Notes under the pieces: generated by a model
What the model was told of the DNA's origin: nothing
The model's input: the letters and a program-made list of their open reading frames with translations, nothing else
Databases searched by the model: none
From: Chitinophagaceae bacterium
GTDB taxonomy: Bacteria; Bacteroidota; Bacteroidia; Chitinophagales; Chitinophagaceae
Direction of reading: 5' to 3'
DNA: 60,890 bases
NCBI GenBank assembly: GCA_019747705.1
Contig: JAIEQM010000030.1
Coordinates: 1 to 60,890 of the forward strand
Position numbers and translations under genes: made by a program
Shown here: positions 7,860-16,209 of the stretch, piece after piece
Layout: every line of letters begins with the position of its first letter
Position numbering within the stretch: the stretch's first letter is position 1

Positions 7860-9371
7860 TTATTTTATCCCTGTAAGTATTTTTAAAAACTCATCTGGCT
7901 TTACCACAAATGATAAATGCGATGTTTGCATTTCAAACACCTGTTTTACTGTTCCGTTGTTTTTTATCATTTGCTGTTGCAATACATAAGGCGCCGCATT
8001 ATCATGTACCGTAGCAATGTAATATTTGGGAACAGCAGCAAACTTTGAAGTGAGCGATACCTTATCATTAAATCCCTTTAATGGTTCTGCCCGGTGATAT
8101 TTTACCAACGCTTCTTTCATGTATTGCGCACAATCGGCACACACTACTGCTGGTATCGCTTCTTTTTTAATACTGATGAGTGAGTAATCAGCATTGAATT
8201 CAAAAAAATCAACCGGCTTGTTGTTCAAAAATTTATTAACGATACCATTCACACTTTCACCATTTTTTGGAAGAAAGGCTGATACATAAACCAGCTTTTC
8301 AATTTTAGCCGGAATGTTTTCAGCCACTTGTGAAATTACCATACCACCCATAGAGTGACCCACCAATATTACTTTACCCGGTTGCTGATTGATAACATCC
8401 GTTACTGCTTTTACATAATCATTCAATCCTGTTTTGGTGCCGTCAGTTAAATCAATGCCATGTGCCGGAAGATTTACCACAACCACATTGGCATTCTTTG
8501 CCAGTTCATTTCTAACAAAGCCCCAAGCGCTTTCATCGGCCCATGCACCATGTACCAATACATAAGTGGGATATCGTTTTTTATCATCCTCCAATGCTTT
8601 TACTACCAACTCCGCTGCTGCTGCACCACTGTTCTGTTGCTGGCCGGTGATTAAATTTCCATCTCTTACAGCAAAAGCAGAGAAGGGAGCGCCAACAACA
8701 AATTTGCTGTTGGGCATTTTGCGTGCTTCATCTTCAATACGGAAGGGTTGAATTTTCATGCCCACATAATTATCAGCATACTGTTCTTCAGCAGATGCAA
8801 AACCTGTCCAGCGTTTTCCTTCAACCAAAAGTTTTCCATTGGGTAATTTAGTATTGAGCAAAATACAAGTGCCATGACAGATAGCAGCCGTTAGTTTTCC
8901 TGTAAGATAAAAATCTGTAAAAAATTTTTCAATCTCAGGATTCTTATACATGGTGTACATCGGTCCCTGTCCGCCGCAAACAAAAATGGCTTTGTAGTCT
9001 TTTGGATTAACCAATGAAAGTTTTAATGTGTTTTTTGTCATCGCCATTTTGCTTTCATCTTTTTTAAACCCGAGAGAGATGTAATCAAAAGCTGCATACT
9101 TGCTGGCATCTTCAGGATCGCTGAAACCATCAAACTTTATTTCACCACCTTCCAGGCTGGCAATATCAACGGTATAACCAGCTTCGCTGAACACCCGGTA
9201 AGGATGTGTAAGTTCTGCATACCACACACCAATGGGCCAGCCGGTCTGTTTGCTTACGGATGGATTGGAAGCAATCATTAATATTTTTCCGTTATGACCT
9301 GCATTGTGTTGCGCAAAAGAGTTTATGCCAACGGAAAGAAAAATTGCTATTAAAAAAATCATCTTTTTCAT
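7860..9371 (-). CDS. exported DJ-1/PfpI and alpha/beta-hydrolase fusion protein
   Basis: This 503-residue protein joins two enzymes. After a signal peptide (residues 1-21, ending SFAQ), residues about 28-262 form a DJ-1/PfpI-type glutamine-amidotransferase-like domain with the nucleophile elbow AICHGTC (Cys165-His166), as in glyoxalase III/Hsp31-like proteins. Residues about 268-503 form an alpha/beta hydrolase: VLVHGAW, nucleophile elbow GHSMG (Ser340) and a likely catalytic His in TSHLSF near the C-terminus. The ATG at 9371 was chosen because it starts the signal peptide. The gene diverges from an HxlR regulator at 9472, a layout typical of inducible detoxification of reactive electrophiles. 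Substrates are unknown. Confidence 0.85.
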   Translation of the reverse strand: MKKMIFLIAIFLSVGINSFAQHNAGHNGKILMIASNPSVSKQTGWPIGVWYAELTHPYRVFSEAGYTVDIASLEGGEIKFDGFSDPEDASKYAAFDYISLGFKKDESKMAMTKNTLKLSLVNPKDYKAIFVCGGQGPMYTMYKNPEIEKFFTDFYLTGKLTAAICHGTCILLNTKLPNGKLLVEGKRWTGFASAEEQYADNYVGMKIQPFRIEDEARKMPNSKFVVGAPFSAFAVRDGNLITGQQQNSGAAAAELVVKALEDDKKRYPTYVLVHGAWADESAWGFVRNELAKNANVVVVNLPAHGIDLTDGTKTGLNDYVKAVTDVINQQPGKVILVGHSMGGMVISQVAENIPAKIEKLVYVSAFLPKNGESVNGIVNKFLNNKPVDFFEFNADYSLISIKKEAIPAVVCADCAQYMKEALVKYHRAEPLKGFNDKVSLTSKFAAVPKYYIATVHDNAAPYVLQQQMIKNNGTVKQVFEMQTSHLSFVVKPDEFLKILTGIK

Positions 9372-9442
9372 AAATAATAATTTTGTACGTAAAGGTGGTT
9401 CCATATTAACCTGAAACCATGTAAGGCGGCAAGAAGTATGTA

Positions 9443-9460
9443 ACGAACTTATTTGTTCGT
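9443..9460. promoter_or_regulatory. operator-like inverted repeat between divergent DJ-1 fusion and HxlR genes
   Basis: Perfect 6-base arms ACGAAC and GTTCGT are separated by 6 bases, 11 bp before the HxlR start codon. A TAnnTTTG-like sequence (TAGATTTG) overlaps its right end. The location is where an HxlR dimer would be expected to bind; binding itself is inference. Confidence 0.45.
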
Positions 9461-9471
9461 AGATTTGAAGC

Positions 9472-9861
9472 ATGCCCGATGTAATTGTCAATAACGAAAC
9501 ATTTTACAACCCTGTTGATTTTGTATTGAAAAAAATTGGCGGCACCTGGAAAATCCCTGTACTGTGGCGACTCCGTAAAAAAGTATTCCGTTATACAGAA
9601 CTGCAGAAAGACATTCCGCATATCAGCCAAAAAATGCTCACGCAAACTTTAAGAGAGCTGGAAGCTGATGGATTTATCAGTAAGAAAACATTTGCCATTG
9701 TGCCTCCGCATACTGAGTATGCACTAACGGAGAAGGGAACCAAAGCTATCATCATTATTGAGACAATTAGGAATTACGGATTGGAACTGATGAAAGATGA
9801 TGGAATTGATTATGAAGAACTGGTGCGTGAAGAAGTTAAAGCAAAAAAGAAATCAACTTGA
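9472..9861 (+). CDS. HxlR family transcriptional regulator
   Basis: The 129-residue protein is a winged helix of the HxlR type: LKKIGGTWKIPVLWRL and RYTELQKDIPHISQKMLTQT form helix-turn-helix and recognition helix, followed by the YALTEKG wing. Many HxlR proteins carry a sensing Cys just before the first helix (CPV); here that position is Asn (NPV) and the protein has no Cys at all, so a thiol-based switch is unlikely. It probably controls the divergent DJ-1/hydrolase gene and itself. Its stop codon overlaps the start region of pnuC. Confidence 0.87.
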   Translation: MPDVIVNNETFYNPVDFVLKKIGGTWKIPVLWRLRKKVFRYTELQKDIPHISQKMLTQTLRELEADGFISKKTFAIVPPHTEYALTEKGTKAIIIIETIRNYGLELMKDDGIDYEELVREEVKAKKKST

Positions 9862-10478
9862 ACAGCATCCTCCAGCAGTTTATCGAAGGCATGAAAGCAA
9901 CTACAGCTTTAGAATACATTGCGGTATTTGCCGGTATTGCAAGTGTGTGGTTCAGCCGAAAGGAAAATATATTGGTATATCCTGTAGGCCTTATCAACAC
10001 CATCATCTATGTGTATCTTTCTTTCAAAGGGCATTTGTTTGGCGAAGTGAGTGTGAATTTTTATTACACTGTTATGAGTATTTACGGCTGGTATTTATGG
10101 TTGAAGAAGGATAAAGAACATCATGCTGTATTGCATATTACGTTTTCTGATGGCAGATGGTGGCGTTATCAACTGCTTTTCTTTGCTTCATTTTATACAG
10201 CTATTTATTTTTCACTCAGCTATCTCAAACAAAACTTTGCACCCGGCGCTATTCCATGGGCTGATGCATTTGCAAGCGCCACTGCATTTACCGGCATGTG
10301 GCTCATGACCAAAAAGAAAGTAGAAAGCTGGTACTGGTGGATTGCTACGAATATTGCCTCCATTCCGTTATACTTTGTAAAAAACTATGTGTTTACCAGT
10401 GTGTATTATTTGGTGTTGCTGGTCATGGCAGTGTTCGGACTGATAAGCTGGAGAAAAAAAGCTATTGAACATGCGTAA
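9858..10478 (+). CDS. pnuC: PnuC nicotinamide riboside transporter
   Basis: The 206-residue protein has the PnuC layout: about seven membrane helices, the N-terminal LEYIAVFAGIASVWFSRKEN, a YPVGLINTIIYVYL helix and C-terminal WYWWIATNIASIPLYF with the conserved W and N residues of the substrate site. PnuC allows facilitated entry of nicotinamide riboside for NAD synthesis. The proposed TTG start at 9858 overlaps the HxlR stop; the first ATG lies at 9891, 11 residues later. I prefer TTG because the extra residues look like part of the family N-terminus. A NadR-like kinase at 15646 would trap the imported riboside. Confidence 0.85.
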   Translation: MNSILQQFIEGMKATTALEYIAVFAGIASVWFSRKENILVYPVGLINTIIYVYLSFKGHLFGEVSVNFYYTVMSIYGWYLWLKKDKEHHAVLHITFSDGRWWRYQLLFFASFYTAIYFSLSYLKQNFAPGAIPWADAFASATAFTGMWLMTKKKVESWYWWIATNIASIPLYFVKNYVFTSVYYLVLLVMAVFGLISWRKKAIEHA

Positions 10479-11088
10479 ACAATTGCTGTATATCTTTTCC
10501 CTTTTTATTGCAGTTGCTTCATCTGCACAAAACACGGATATACGCTGGCTGCGGCAAATCAACATCAACCGCAATCAAAAACTGGATCATGTTTTTTTGA
10601 ACCTTACCAACTCAGCAACAGCGGTTACTTACGGAACATCAGGTGTTATGATTCTAACTGGCGCTATTGGAAAAAATAAGCAACTCTTTCGTAATGGGCT
10701 GGAGTTGCTTGGTTCAGAAACCCTGAACCTTTTGCTTACACAGGCCCTGAAAAACTCATTTAAAAGAACAAGACCTTACAACACATACCCCGATCTTGAT
10801 AACGTTATTGAAGCAAGCGGTTATTCATTCCCATCCGGACACACATCCATTGTGTTTAATAATGCTGCCACACTATCCATGCAATACCCTAAGTGGTATA
10901 TCATTGCTCCTTCTTACATGTATGCCTCATTCGTTGCTTATTCACGAATGCATTTGGGGGTGCATTATCCTTCTGATATTTTAGGAGGTATTGTTGTGGG
11001 AACAGGAAGCGCTTTTGCTGCAAGATGGATACGAAAAAAAATAGAGCATAAAAAGCAGCAAAAAGTAAAACAGGTGGCTTTATATTAA
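10471..11088 (+). CDS. PAP2 family phosphatase
   Basis: The protein (205 residues from the ATG at 10471) carries all three PAP2 signatures: KNSFKRTRP (KX6RP), SGYSFPSGHTS (PSGH) and SRMHLGVHYPSDILGG (SRX5HX3D). An N-terminal signal peptide ends at SSAQ. These membrane phosphatases act on phosphatidic acid, undecaprenyl pyrophosphate or similar lipid phosphates on the outer face of the inner membrane. The ATG overlaps the end of pnuC by 8 bases, so the two are co-translated although function seems unrelated. Confidence 0.87.
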   Translation: MRKQLLYIFSLFIAVASSAQNTDIRWLRQININRNQKLDHVFLNLTNSATAVTYGTSGVMILTGAIGKNKQLFRNGLELLGSETLNLLLTQALKNSFKRTRPYNTYPDLDNVIEASGYSFPSGHTSIVFNNAATLSMQYPKWYIIAPSYMYASFVAYSRMHLGVHYPSDILGGIVVGTGSAFAARWIRKKIEHKKQQKVKQVALY

Positions 11089-11090
11089 AA

Positions 11091-11114
11091 GGCAGCAACT
11101 ATACAGTTGCCGCC
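11091..11114. terminator. hairpin between convergent PAP2 and Hsp20 genes
   Basis: Near-complementary arms GGCAGCAACT and AGTTGCCGCC with a 4-base loop. On the minus strand it is followed by TTTTAATA, on the plus strand by a weaker tail, so it most likely terminates the Hsp20-side transcript. Confidence 0.5.
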
Positions 11115-11142
11115 CTTAAACATAAAACGAATCAAACCAACA

Positions 11143-11529
11143 TTATGCAACAATAATATCCTGCTGCTTCACTTCTTTACCGGGAATGAGCGGCAGTGTT
11201 ACCAATAACACACCATCTTCATATTTTGCCCGGATGTTTGAAGTGTCAACCGTATCATCCAGCGTAAAGCTTCTGATAAAACCTCCCCGGCTGTATTCTC
11301 TTAACACCCAGTCAAATTTTGGAAAGCTTTCCGGCGGTGTGTAGGAAACAGAAAGTTCATTTCCCTTTACATTCACTGAAAAATTTTCTTTGATGCGCCC
11401 GGGCGCAAATACCAGCATTTCATAACTGGTTTCTGTTTTGTAAACGCTAACGGCTGCCCGTTGCATGGAACGGTAAGGCAAGTGTTTGCCCCCGTGTGTG
11501 CCTTTTGCGGCTTGTGACATGTTGTACAT
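11143..11529 (-). CDS. small heat-shock protein, Hsp20/alpha-crystallin family
   Basis: About 128 residues with an alpha-crystallin domain: SYEMLVFAPGRIKENFSVNVKG, then YEDGVLLVTLPLIP near the C-terminus, the usual sHSP A-x-x-x-DGVL-x-V-x-x-P signature. sHSPs are ATP-independent holdases in the cytoplasm. An unusual clear AGGAG lies 6 bases before the ATG at 11529, so I prefer that start to the ATG at 11535. It is the last gene of a minus-strand group behind an ECF sigma factor and small membrane proteins, which suggests stress control. Confidence 0.85.
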   Translation of the reverse strand: MYNMSQAAKGTHGGKHLPYRSMQRAAVSVYKTETSYEMLVFAPGRIKENFSVNVKGNELSVSYTPPESFPKFDWVLREYSRGGFIRSFTLDDTVDTSNIRAKYEDGVLLVTLPLIPGKEVKQQDIIVA

Positions 11530-11560
11530 AGTCATCTCCTTTTTTGGTTATTAATAAAAA

Positions 11561-11755
11561 CTATTTCCGTTTGATGGAATCAGTTGCCTGCTGATCCTTT
11601 TCTTTGTCATCATTACATTGATGATGATGGTTGCGCCATTGTTCATGCATGGCATAGCGGTGACGGTGAAATTGTTTGCCAACAGTAGCATATAATGTAC
11701 CTGCTGTAGCTAATGCAATTACTGCACCGAGTAAAAATTTTGTACTTCTGTTCAT
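11561..11755 (-). CDS. small single-pass membrane protein, unknown
   Basis: The 64-residue protein has one N-terminal membrane segment (LLGAVIALATAGTLYATV) and a His-rich, charged tail (HRHRYAMHEQW, NHHHQ). The His-rich tail could bind metal. I know no family name. It lies 32 bp upstream of the Hsp20 gene, same strand. Confidence 0.55.
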   Translation of the reverse strand: MNRSTKFLLGAVIALATAGTLYATVGKQFHRHRYAMHEQWRNHHHQCNDDKEKDQQATDSIKRK

Positions 11756-11796
11756 TTTGTTTTTTTGTTTGATGATGGGGAATGCTGAAGGATGTT

Positions 11797-11914
11797 GTCA
11801 TTCTGGGCGGAGCGAAGAATCTGCCTGTTAATCTTGTCATCCCGAACGAAGTGAGGGATCTGCCTGGCTGTTGTATTGAACTTAACAGATACCTCACTTC
11901 ATTCTGAATGACAA
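11797..11914. repeat. Bacteroidota-type REP element with inverted arms
   Basis: Three related units are seen: GTCATTCTGGGCGGAGCGAA at 11797, GTCATCCCGAACGAAGTGAG at 11836 and the reverse-complement CTCACTTCATTCTGAATGAC ending at 11912. The last two can pair in a long stem. This closely resembles a dispersed intergenic element I recognise from many Bacteroidota genomes. Confidence 0.75.
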
Positions 11915-11920
11915 AGCAGT

Positions 11921-12214
11921 TTAACCGTTTTCTTCTTTGCTTTTAAACAATTCGCTTTCCATTTTTTGCAAAAAGCTTTTACGTTCATCTTCATTCATAT
12001 TGCGCCAGCGTTGTGCATATTCATGTTTCTTTTGCGGATTGATCCCGTAAAAAGCATGGCGGTGATGCCAGCGCCTTCTCCCGCCAAAAAGGCGAAAGAG
12101 GAGACCAATGAGCAAAAAGAAAATAACCAGCTTAATTAAAATGAAAGGCATGATGAATAAGGCGAAACCGGCAAGAACGCCGCCCGGTATTACTTTGAAA
12201 ATTTGTTGTATCAT
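11921..12214 (-). CDS. small membrane protein with C-terminal helical motif
   Basis: This 97-residue protein has two hydrophobic segments (about residues 9-45) joined closely, then a basic, aromatic linker (GGRRRWHHRH) and an amphipathic C-terminal helix with WRNMNEDERKSFLQKM. The same W-x-x-M-x-x-x-E-(R/K) pattern ends the protein encoded at 12477, so the two are probably distant paralogs. It is in the same direction as the ECF sigma factor gene. Function unknown; the pattern recalls heavy-metal-sensor-like or DUF3106-like helices but the match is weak. Confidence 0.6.
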   Translation of the reverse strand: MIQQIFKVIPGGVLAGFALFIMPFILIKLVIFFLLIGLLFRLFGGRRRWHHRHAFYGINPQKKHEYAQRWRNMNEDERKSFLQKMESELFKSKEENG

Positions 12215-12343
12215 TTGAATAATTATTTATTGTTTGTTTCAGTTTCCGGAACTGCTGTATAAAAAGGAAGACGGCTATACTGAAGGATTACTTTAAAAAA
12301 GAAATTTTTTTTTCAGGAATAAAATTGCCCATAGAAACTAAAA

Positions 12344-12366
12344 ACCCTGCTGAATTTGTGCAGGGT
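12344..12366 (-). terminator. rho-independent-like terminator after the sigma/small-protein pair
   Basis: Seven-base arms ACCCTGC and GCAGGGT with a 9-base loop; on the minus strand the stem is followed by TTTTAG. It lies 110 bp beyond the stop of the small membrane protein gene. Confidence 0.55.
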
Positions 12367-12476
12367 GTATAATGAACGATTGCCGTATAATAAAAGAAAC
12401 ATACAGGCAAGCTTGCGGCAACCGGCATAAACTGTGGTAATCATGTTTCATAGTAGCGGCAAAGAAGGATTACTCC

Positions 12477-12800
12477 TCATTCACTTCTTTTTTCACACCT
12501 GCTTTTCCATTCTTCACGAAATTTTGTTTTCTCCTCCTCACTCATGTTCATCCATTTTTGCCTGAATGCTGATGATGGGCCACCACGCTGCTTCCACCTG
12601 CCGCCACCTCTTCCAAAACTCCCGAACAAAATGCGGCTGAGGATCAATAACCCAACACCCTGCCAAAAATTAAGGGCGCCAATATGCAGCGACGGAACCA
12701 AGATGTTATTCCACAACAGCATCACGATCCATCCAAATAACAAAACAGCACCAAGAAAAACAGGCGGGGCAAAAAACATCCATTTACGTTTCATACGCAT
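12477..12800 (-). CDS. small membrane protein encoded behind the ECF sigma factor
   Basis: About 107 residues from the ATG at 12800, which lies just after the sigma gene stop; a longer frame reaching 12866 would overlap it. It has two hydrophobic segments (about residues 7-30 and 40-55), a Gly/Arg-rich linker and a C-terminal helix KWMNMSEEEKTKFREEWKSR. The latter resembles the C-terminus of the protein at 11921. Tight coupling to a sigma gene suggests it could be an anti-sigma or sensor-like partner, though it is unlike known anti-sigma families. Confidence 0.6.
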   Translation of the reverse strand: MRMKRKWMFFAPPVFLGAVLLFGWIVMLLWNNILVPSLHIGALNFWQGVGLLILSRILFGSFGRGGGRWKQRGGPSSAFRQKWMNMSEEEKTKFREEWKSRCEKRSE

Positions 12801-12804
12801 TGTA

Positions 12805-13353
12805 TTAATAGTTGATAAATTCATGATATAAGTTTTCCAAACGTTTGCGCAGGTGCTGTACCGCATAGCGCTTGCGTGAAATAATCGTTTTTAAATTTTC
12901 TTTTTCCTTATCTGCAATTTGCTGCAGCGTCATTTCTTCCAGTTCATTCCATATAAACACATTCCGCTGGTTCTCCGGTAATTCATCCAGGGCAGCCACT
13001 AACTCTTCCCAAAAAAGTTTTTTAAGCTCTTCGGTGGAAGGGTCATCATTACTGCTCATCCATAAACCCGGAAGAAACAATTCTCCCTCTTCATTAGTAA
13101 TTGATAACTCTTCCAATGAATCTTGTTTCTTTTTTCGTGAACGGTCAATGATTTTATTTTTGGCCACACGGTACAGCCATCCGCTGATGCTTTCAATAGC
13201 TCCCAACTCCGGCACATTACTGAGCTGGTACCACACATCCTGCAGAATATCCTCTGCATCTTCATCCGTATCCACACGGGTGCGTATAAAGCCAAAAAGA
13301 CGGGCTCCATACTCTTTTACGGTTTGAATAATGTTTTGTTTTTGTTGGGCCAT
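12805..13353 (-). CDS. ECF-type RNA polymerase sigma factor
   Basis: The roughly 182-residue protein has sigma region 2 (RLFGFIRTRVDTDEDAEDIL, then DVWYQL and GWLYRVAKNKIIDRSRKK) and sigma region 4 (LDELPENQRNVFIWNELEEM, LQQIADKEKENLKTIISRKR). The two regions are linked by an acidic stretch of about 45 residues. ECF factors redirect RNA polymerase to stress or envelope genes. No FecR-type anti-sigma gene or TonB receptor is next to it; instead small membrane proteins follow. I use the ATG at 13353; a GTG at 13362 is possible. Confidence 0.9.
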   Translation of the reverse strand: MAQQKQNIIQTVKEYGARLFGFIRTRVDTDEDAEDILQDVWYQLSNVPELGAIESISGWLYRVAKNKIIDRSRKKKQDSLEELSITNEEGELFLPGLWMSSNDDPSTEELKKLFWEELVAALDELPENQRNVFIWNELEEMTLQQIADKEKENLKTIISRKRYAVQHLRKRLENLYHEFINY

Positions 13354-13477
13354 GGCCTCCACGCAGTCAACTTTAGAATAGCAGACGTACAGTGTTTGAA
13401 ATTACTTTAACTGCGGAACTATTTTTTAAAATTAATACAGAAAGGCTAGTGATCTTTTCTGCCCGCTTTGCTGATGC

Positions 13478-15482
13478 TTATTTTCTTTTGTTATTCAGCA
13501 GTAAATAAGCGGAAGTTTTATAAATGGCTTTGGTGAATGCTTTGGCTTCTGCTTTCCATTTTTTTGTTTCCTCTGTTACTGGTACGGGGTTATTATTAAG
13601 CATGGAAACAAATTTTTCTTCGCCGGTTGATAATGCAATTTCATAATAATATTGGTTGCCCATAAGTCCGGCCCTGTTTTCATCGGCATTGTAATTAAAA
13701 GCGCTTTGAAGAAATGAACTGGTATCATGCACCCTGTGGGTATCAAATAAATTTCTGCCGGTACTGCTGTTTTTATAGCCGATGCCCATTAGCGAAGCGA
13801 TGGAAGGAAGCACATCCACCTGGCTGCACACAGATGATATTTTTTGCGGGGTTAAATAGTTGGGTGAATAAAACAGCAAAGGCACATGCAATCTTGTTAA
13901 GGCGCCTTCATTCCATGCATTTGGAAAAGAAGCAGGCGCTGTTCCTAAAATTCCATGATCGCCCACAAATACAAATACTGTGTTTTTATAATAATTTTCT
14001 TTTTGCGCCGCTTCAAAAAATTGCTGAAAACAATAATCGCTGTAACGAAAAGCATTCAACTCATCATTGCTTTCAAAACCATTATGCTTTAAACTGTCTT
14101 CGCTGAAATGCACAGTTTTAAAGAATGGTTTATCTTCTGCCGGAATGGTATAGGGGCGATGATTGCCTGCGGTTTGTATTACTGCAAAAAAGGGTTTGGT
14201 TTGCTGTTTCAAAACTGCATTGCTTTCTAAAAATAAATTTTTATCGCTGATGCCCCATACATCCACACGGGGTGAATTGTAATTTTCTTCTTCATACAAA
14301 TGCAGGCCTTCAATATTATTTACCAGCAGCCCACGGATATTGGCCCAACTGGTACTGCCGCCGAGGAAATAAAACTTTTCATAACCTTTAAAATAATTAA
14401 TGATGGTATTCTGGTTCACCATCGCCATATTGCGGCTGGCTGTTTTTGAAGCAGAAACATCAGGAATACCGGTGATGGTGGCCCACACGCCACGTGCTGT
14501 ACCATACGCTGGGTAAAACAATGATTGAAAAAAATGCCTTTGCTGCAAAGCGCATTAAAAAAGGGAGTGGTGTTGAGCGGATTACCCCACATGGAACTTT
14601 TATATGCACTGAAACTTTCGCAAATCACCAGTACTACATTGGGCTTTGCATTGCTGAAGGTATCTCTTGCAGCAACAGTTCTTTCAAAATTTAAAACCGT
14701 GTTTGTTGCAGGCAGGCCGAGATATGTTTGCATTAATGGGTACGATTGTTTCACTGCTTCTGTATCCACATGCGTGCTTTTTCTGAATTGCAGTGTGCTG
14801 AAAAAACTTTGAAAAGGATTTAACGCCAGGTTGCCTTTGTAATCATTGCCCTGCGAAAATGCATCGCTCCAGCGTAAAGGGTATTGACCCACTCTTCCGA
14901 AAATGGCTACAGCCAGCAATAAAAAACTTACAATGGCGGTAATGATGCGTTTTGTTCTGGTGGTAGTTTGTTTTTCTCCGTCAGCAGCATTGAGTAAACG
15001 TTTTGTTATCCATCGCATGATCAAAAGGATAAGAACAATGGCCAGCAGAATCCTCACGATGGGATAACTCTGCCACATCATATTCACGAAATAGTAAAAT
15101 CGGCCAGGTAGTTTAAAACCGTTGCATTTAAACGTTGTGATAAATAAGCGTAGTGTGCAAAATCAGTTCCGTAAAAAATACAGAAAATAAAAGTGGCAAT
15201 ACCCATAACCAGGAGCCAAACTTTTTTAGCTGTTGCGTTGTGAAAAGGGTTGAAGGGTTTTACAGAACTGAGGAGCCGGATAAAGAGGGCAATGATGGCT
15301 GCAATACGCAAATCAAAACGCAAACCCAGCACAAAAGAAGGCCACGCCTGCACGAATGAAAAATCTGTAGGGTGAAAAAACCAAACAAATACAACACGCA
15401 GCAATGTCATTAATACTAAAAACAGCAATCCTGTGAGTAAAGCCCAGCGCAGGCAGCGGGAGTAAATCAATTTCTGTATCAT
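13478..15482 (-). pseudogene. LtaS-like sulfatase/phosphoglycerol transferase with two frameshifts
   Basis: Three adjoining reading frames give one protein of about 660 residues. The first (15084-15482) and part of the second encode N-terminal membrane helices ending at RLNATVLNYLADF. The frame shifts at about 15084-15090. The second (14416-15087) carries the catalytic-domain start NVVLVICESFSAYKSS and ...KGIFFNHCF. A second shift at the A-run 14515-14518 (T-run on the coding strand) leads to YPAYGTARGVWATITGIPD and on to FVFVGDHGILG (metal-binding Asp/His) and the C-terminus at 13478. LtaS-like enzymes transfer phosphoglycerol or related groups outside the membrane. Both shifts look like single-base losses, so sequencing error is a real alternative. 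Confidence 0.8.
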
Positions 15483-15645
15483 TGAAAACGAAAGTAAAAC
15501 ATTCTTTTATACGCCGAAGTATTTCACCAGTCAGCTATATGCGGCGCCTCGTGTCAGCCATTTTTCAATCTTTTAATTATTGCTTTTTATTTGTTGTTAT
15601 ATTGCAGATAACAAAATACATTGTAAGCTTAAGGAAGAACGGTAA

Positions 15646-16203
15646 ATGAAAAAAATTGCAATCATTGGTCCGGAAAGCACGGGTAAAAGCACTTTGTGCA
15701 AAGAGCTGGCAACGCATTATCATACCCTCTGGTGCCCGGAGTTTGCACGTGGTTACTTAACGGAACATGGAATGGATTATACCTATGATGATTTACTTAC
15801 CATTGCCAAAGGACAGGTACAACAGGAAGAAGAATATGTAAACAAAGCTGAACGTTTACAGATGACAGATGAGAGGAAAGCAAACGGCCCAATCCTGTTT
15901 ATTGATACAGATATGTATGTAATGAAAGTGTGGTGTGAATTTGTATTTGGCCAGTGTCATCAATGGATATTAGACCGGATTACTGAACGGCGTTATGATT
16001 TGTATTTGCTCTGCAAACCCGATTTGCCCTGGATGCCTGATCCATTGCGTGAATATCCTGATGAACAGCGCAGACAAAAACTGTATCATTATTATAAAGA
16101 CCTTCTTGCCAACCAAACAACACCCTGGGTTGAAATCAGTGGTATGAATGAGGAACGTTTGAAGAAAGCAGTTGAAGCAGTTGATCAGCTTTTAAAAAAC
16201 TGA
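15646..16203 (+). CDS. NadR-like nicotinamide riboside kinase (AAA domain)
   Basis: The 185-residue protein opens with IAIIGPESTGKSTLCKEL, a Walker A loop of the NadR type, followed by CPEFARGYL (substrate-site E/R), a Walker B-like FIDTDMYVMKVW and the LID-like segment near LLCKPDLPWMPDPLRE. It corresponds to the kinase half of NadR without the adenylyltransferase and without a DNA-binding domain. The probable reaction is nicotinamide riboside + ATP to NMN. It complements PnuC (9858) and NadD (44347). It is convergent with mtgA. Confidence 0.83.
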   Translation: MKKIAIIGPESTGKSTLCKELATHYHTLWCPEFARGYLTEHGMDYTYDDLLTIAKGQVQQEEEYVNKAERLQMTDERKANGPILFIDTDMYVMKVWCEFVFGQCHQWILDRITERRYDLYLLCKPDLPWMPDPLREYPDEQRRQKLYHYYKDLLANQTTPWVEISGMNEERLKKAVEAVDQLLKN

Positions 16204-16209
16204 GCTGTT

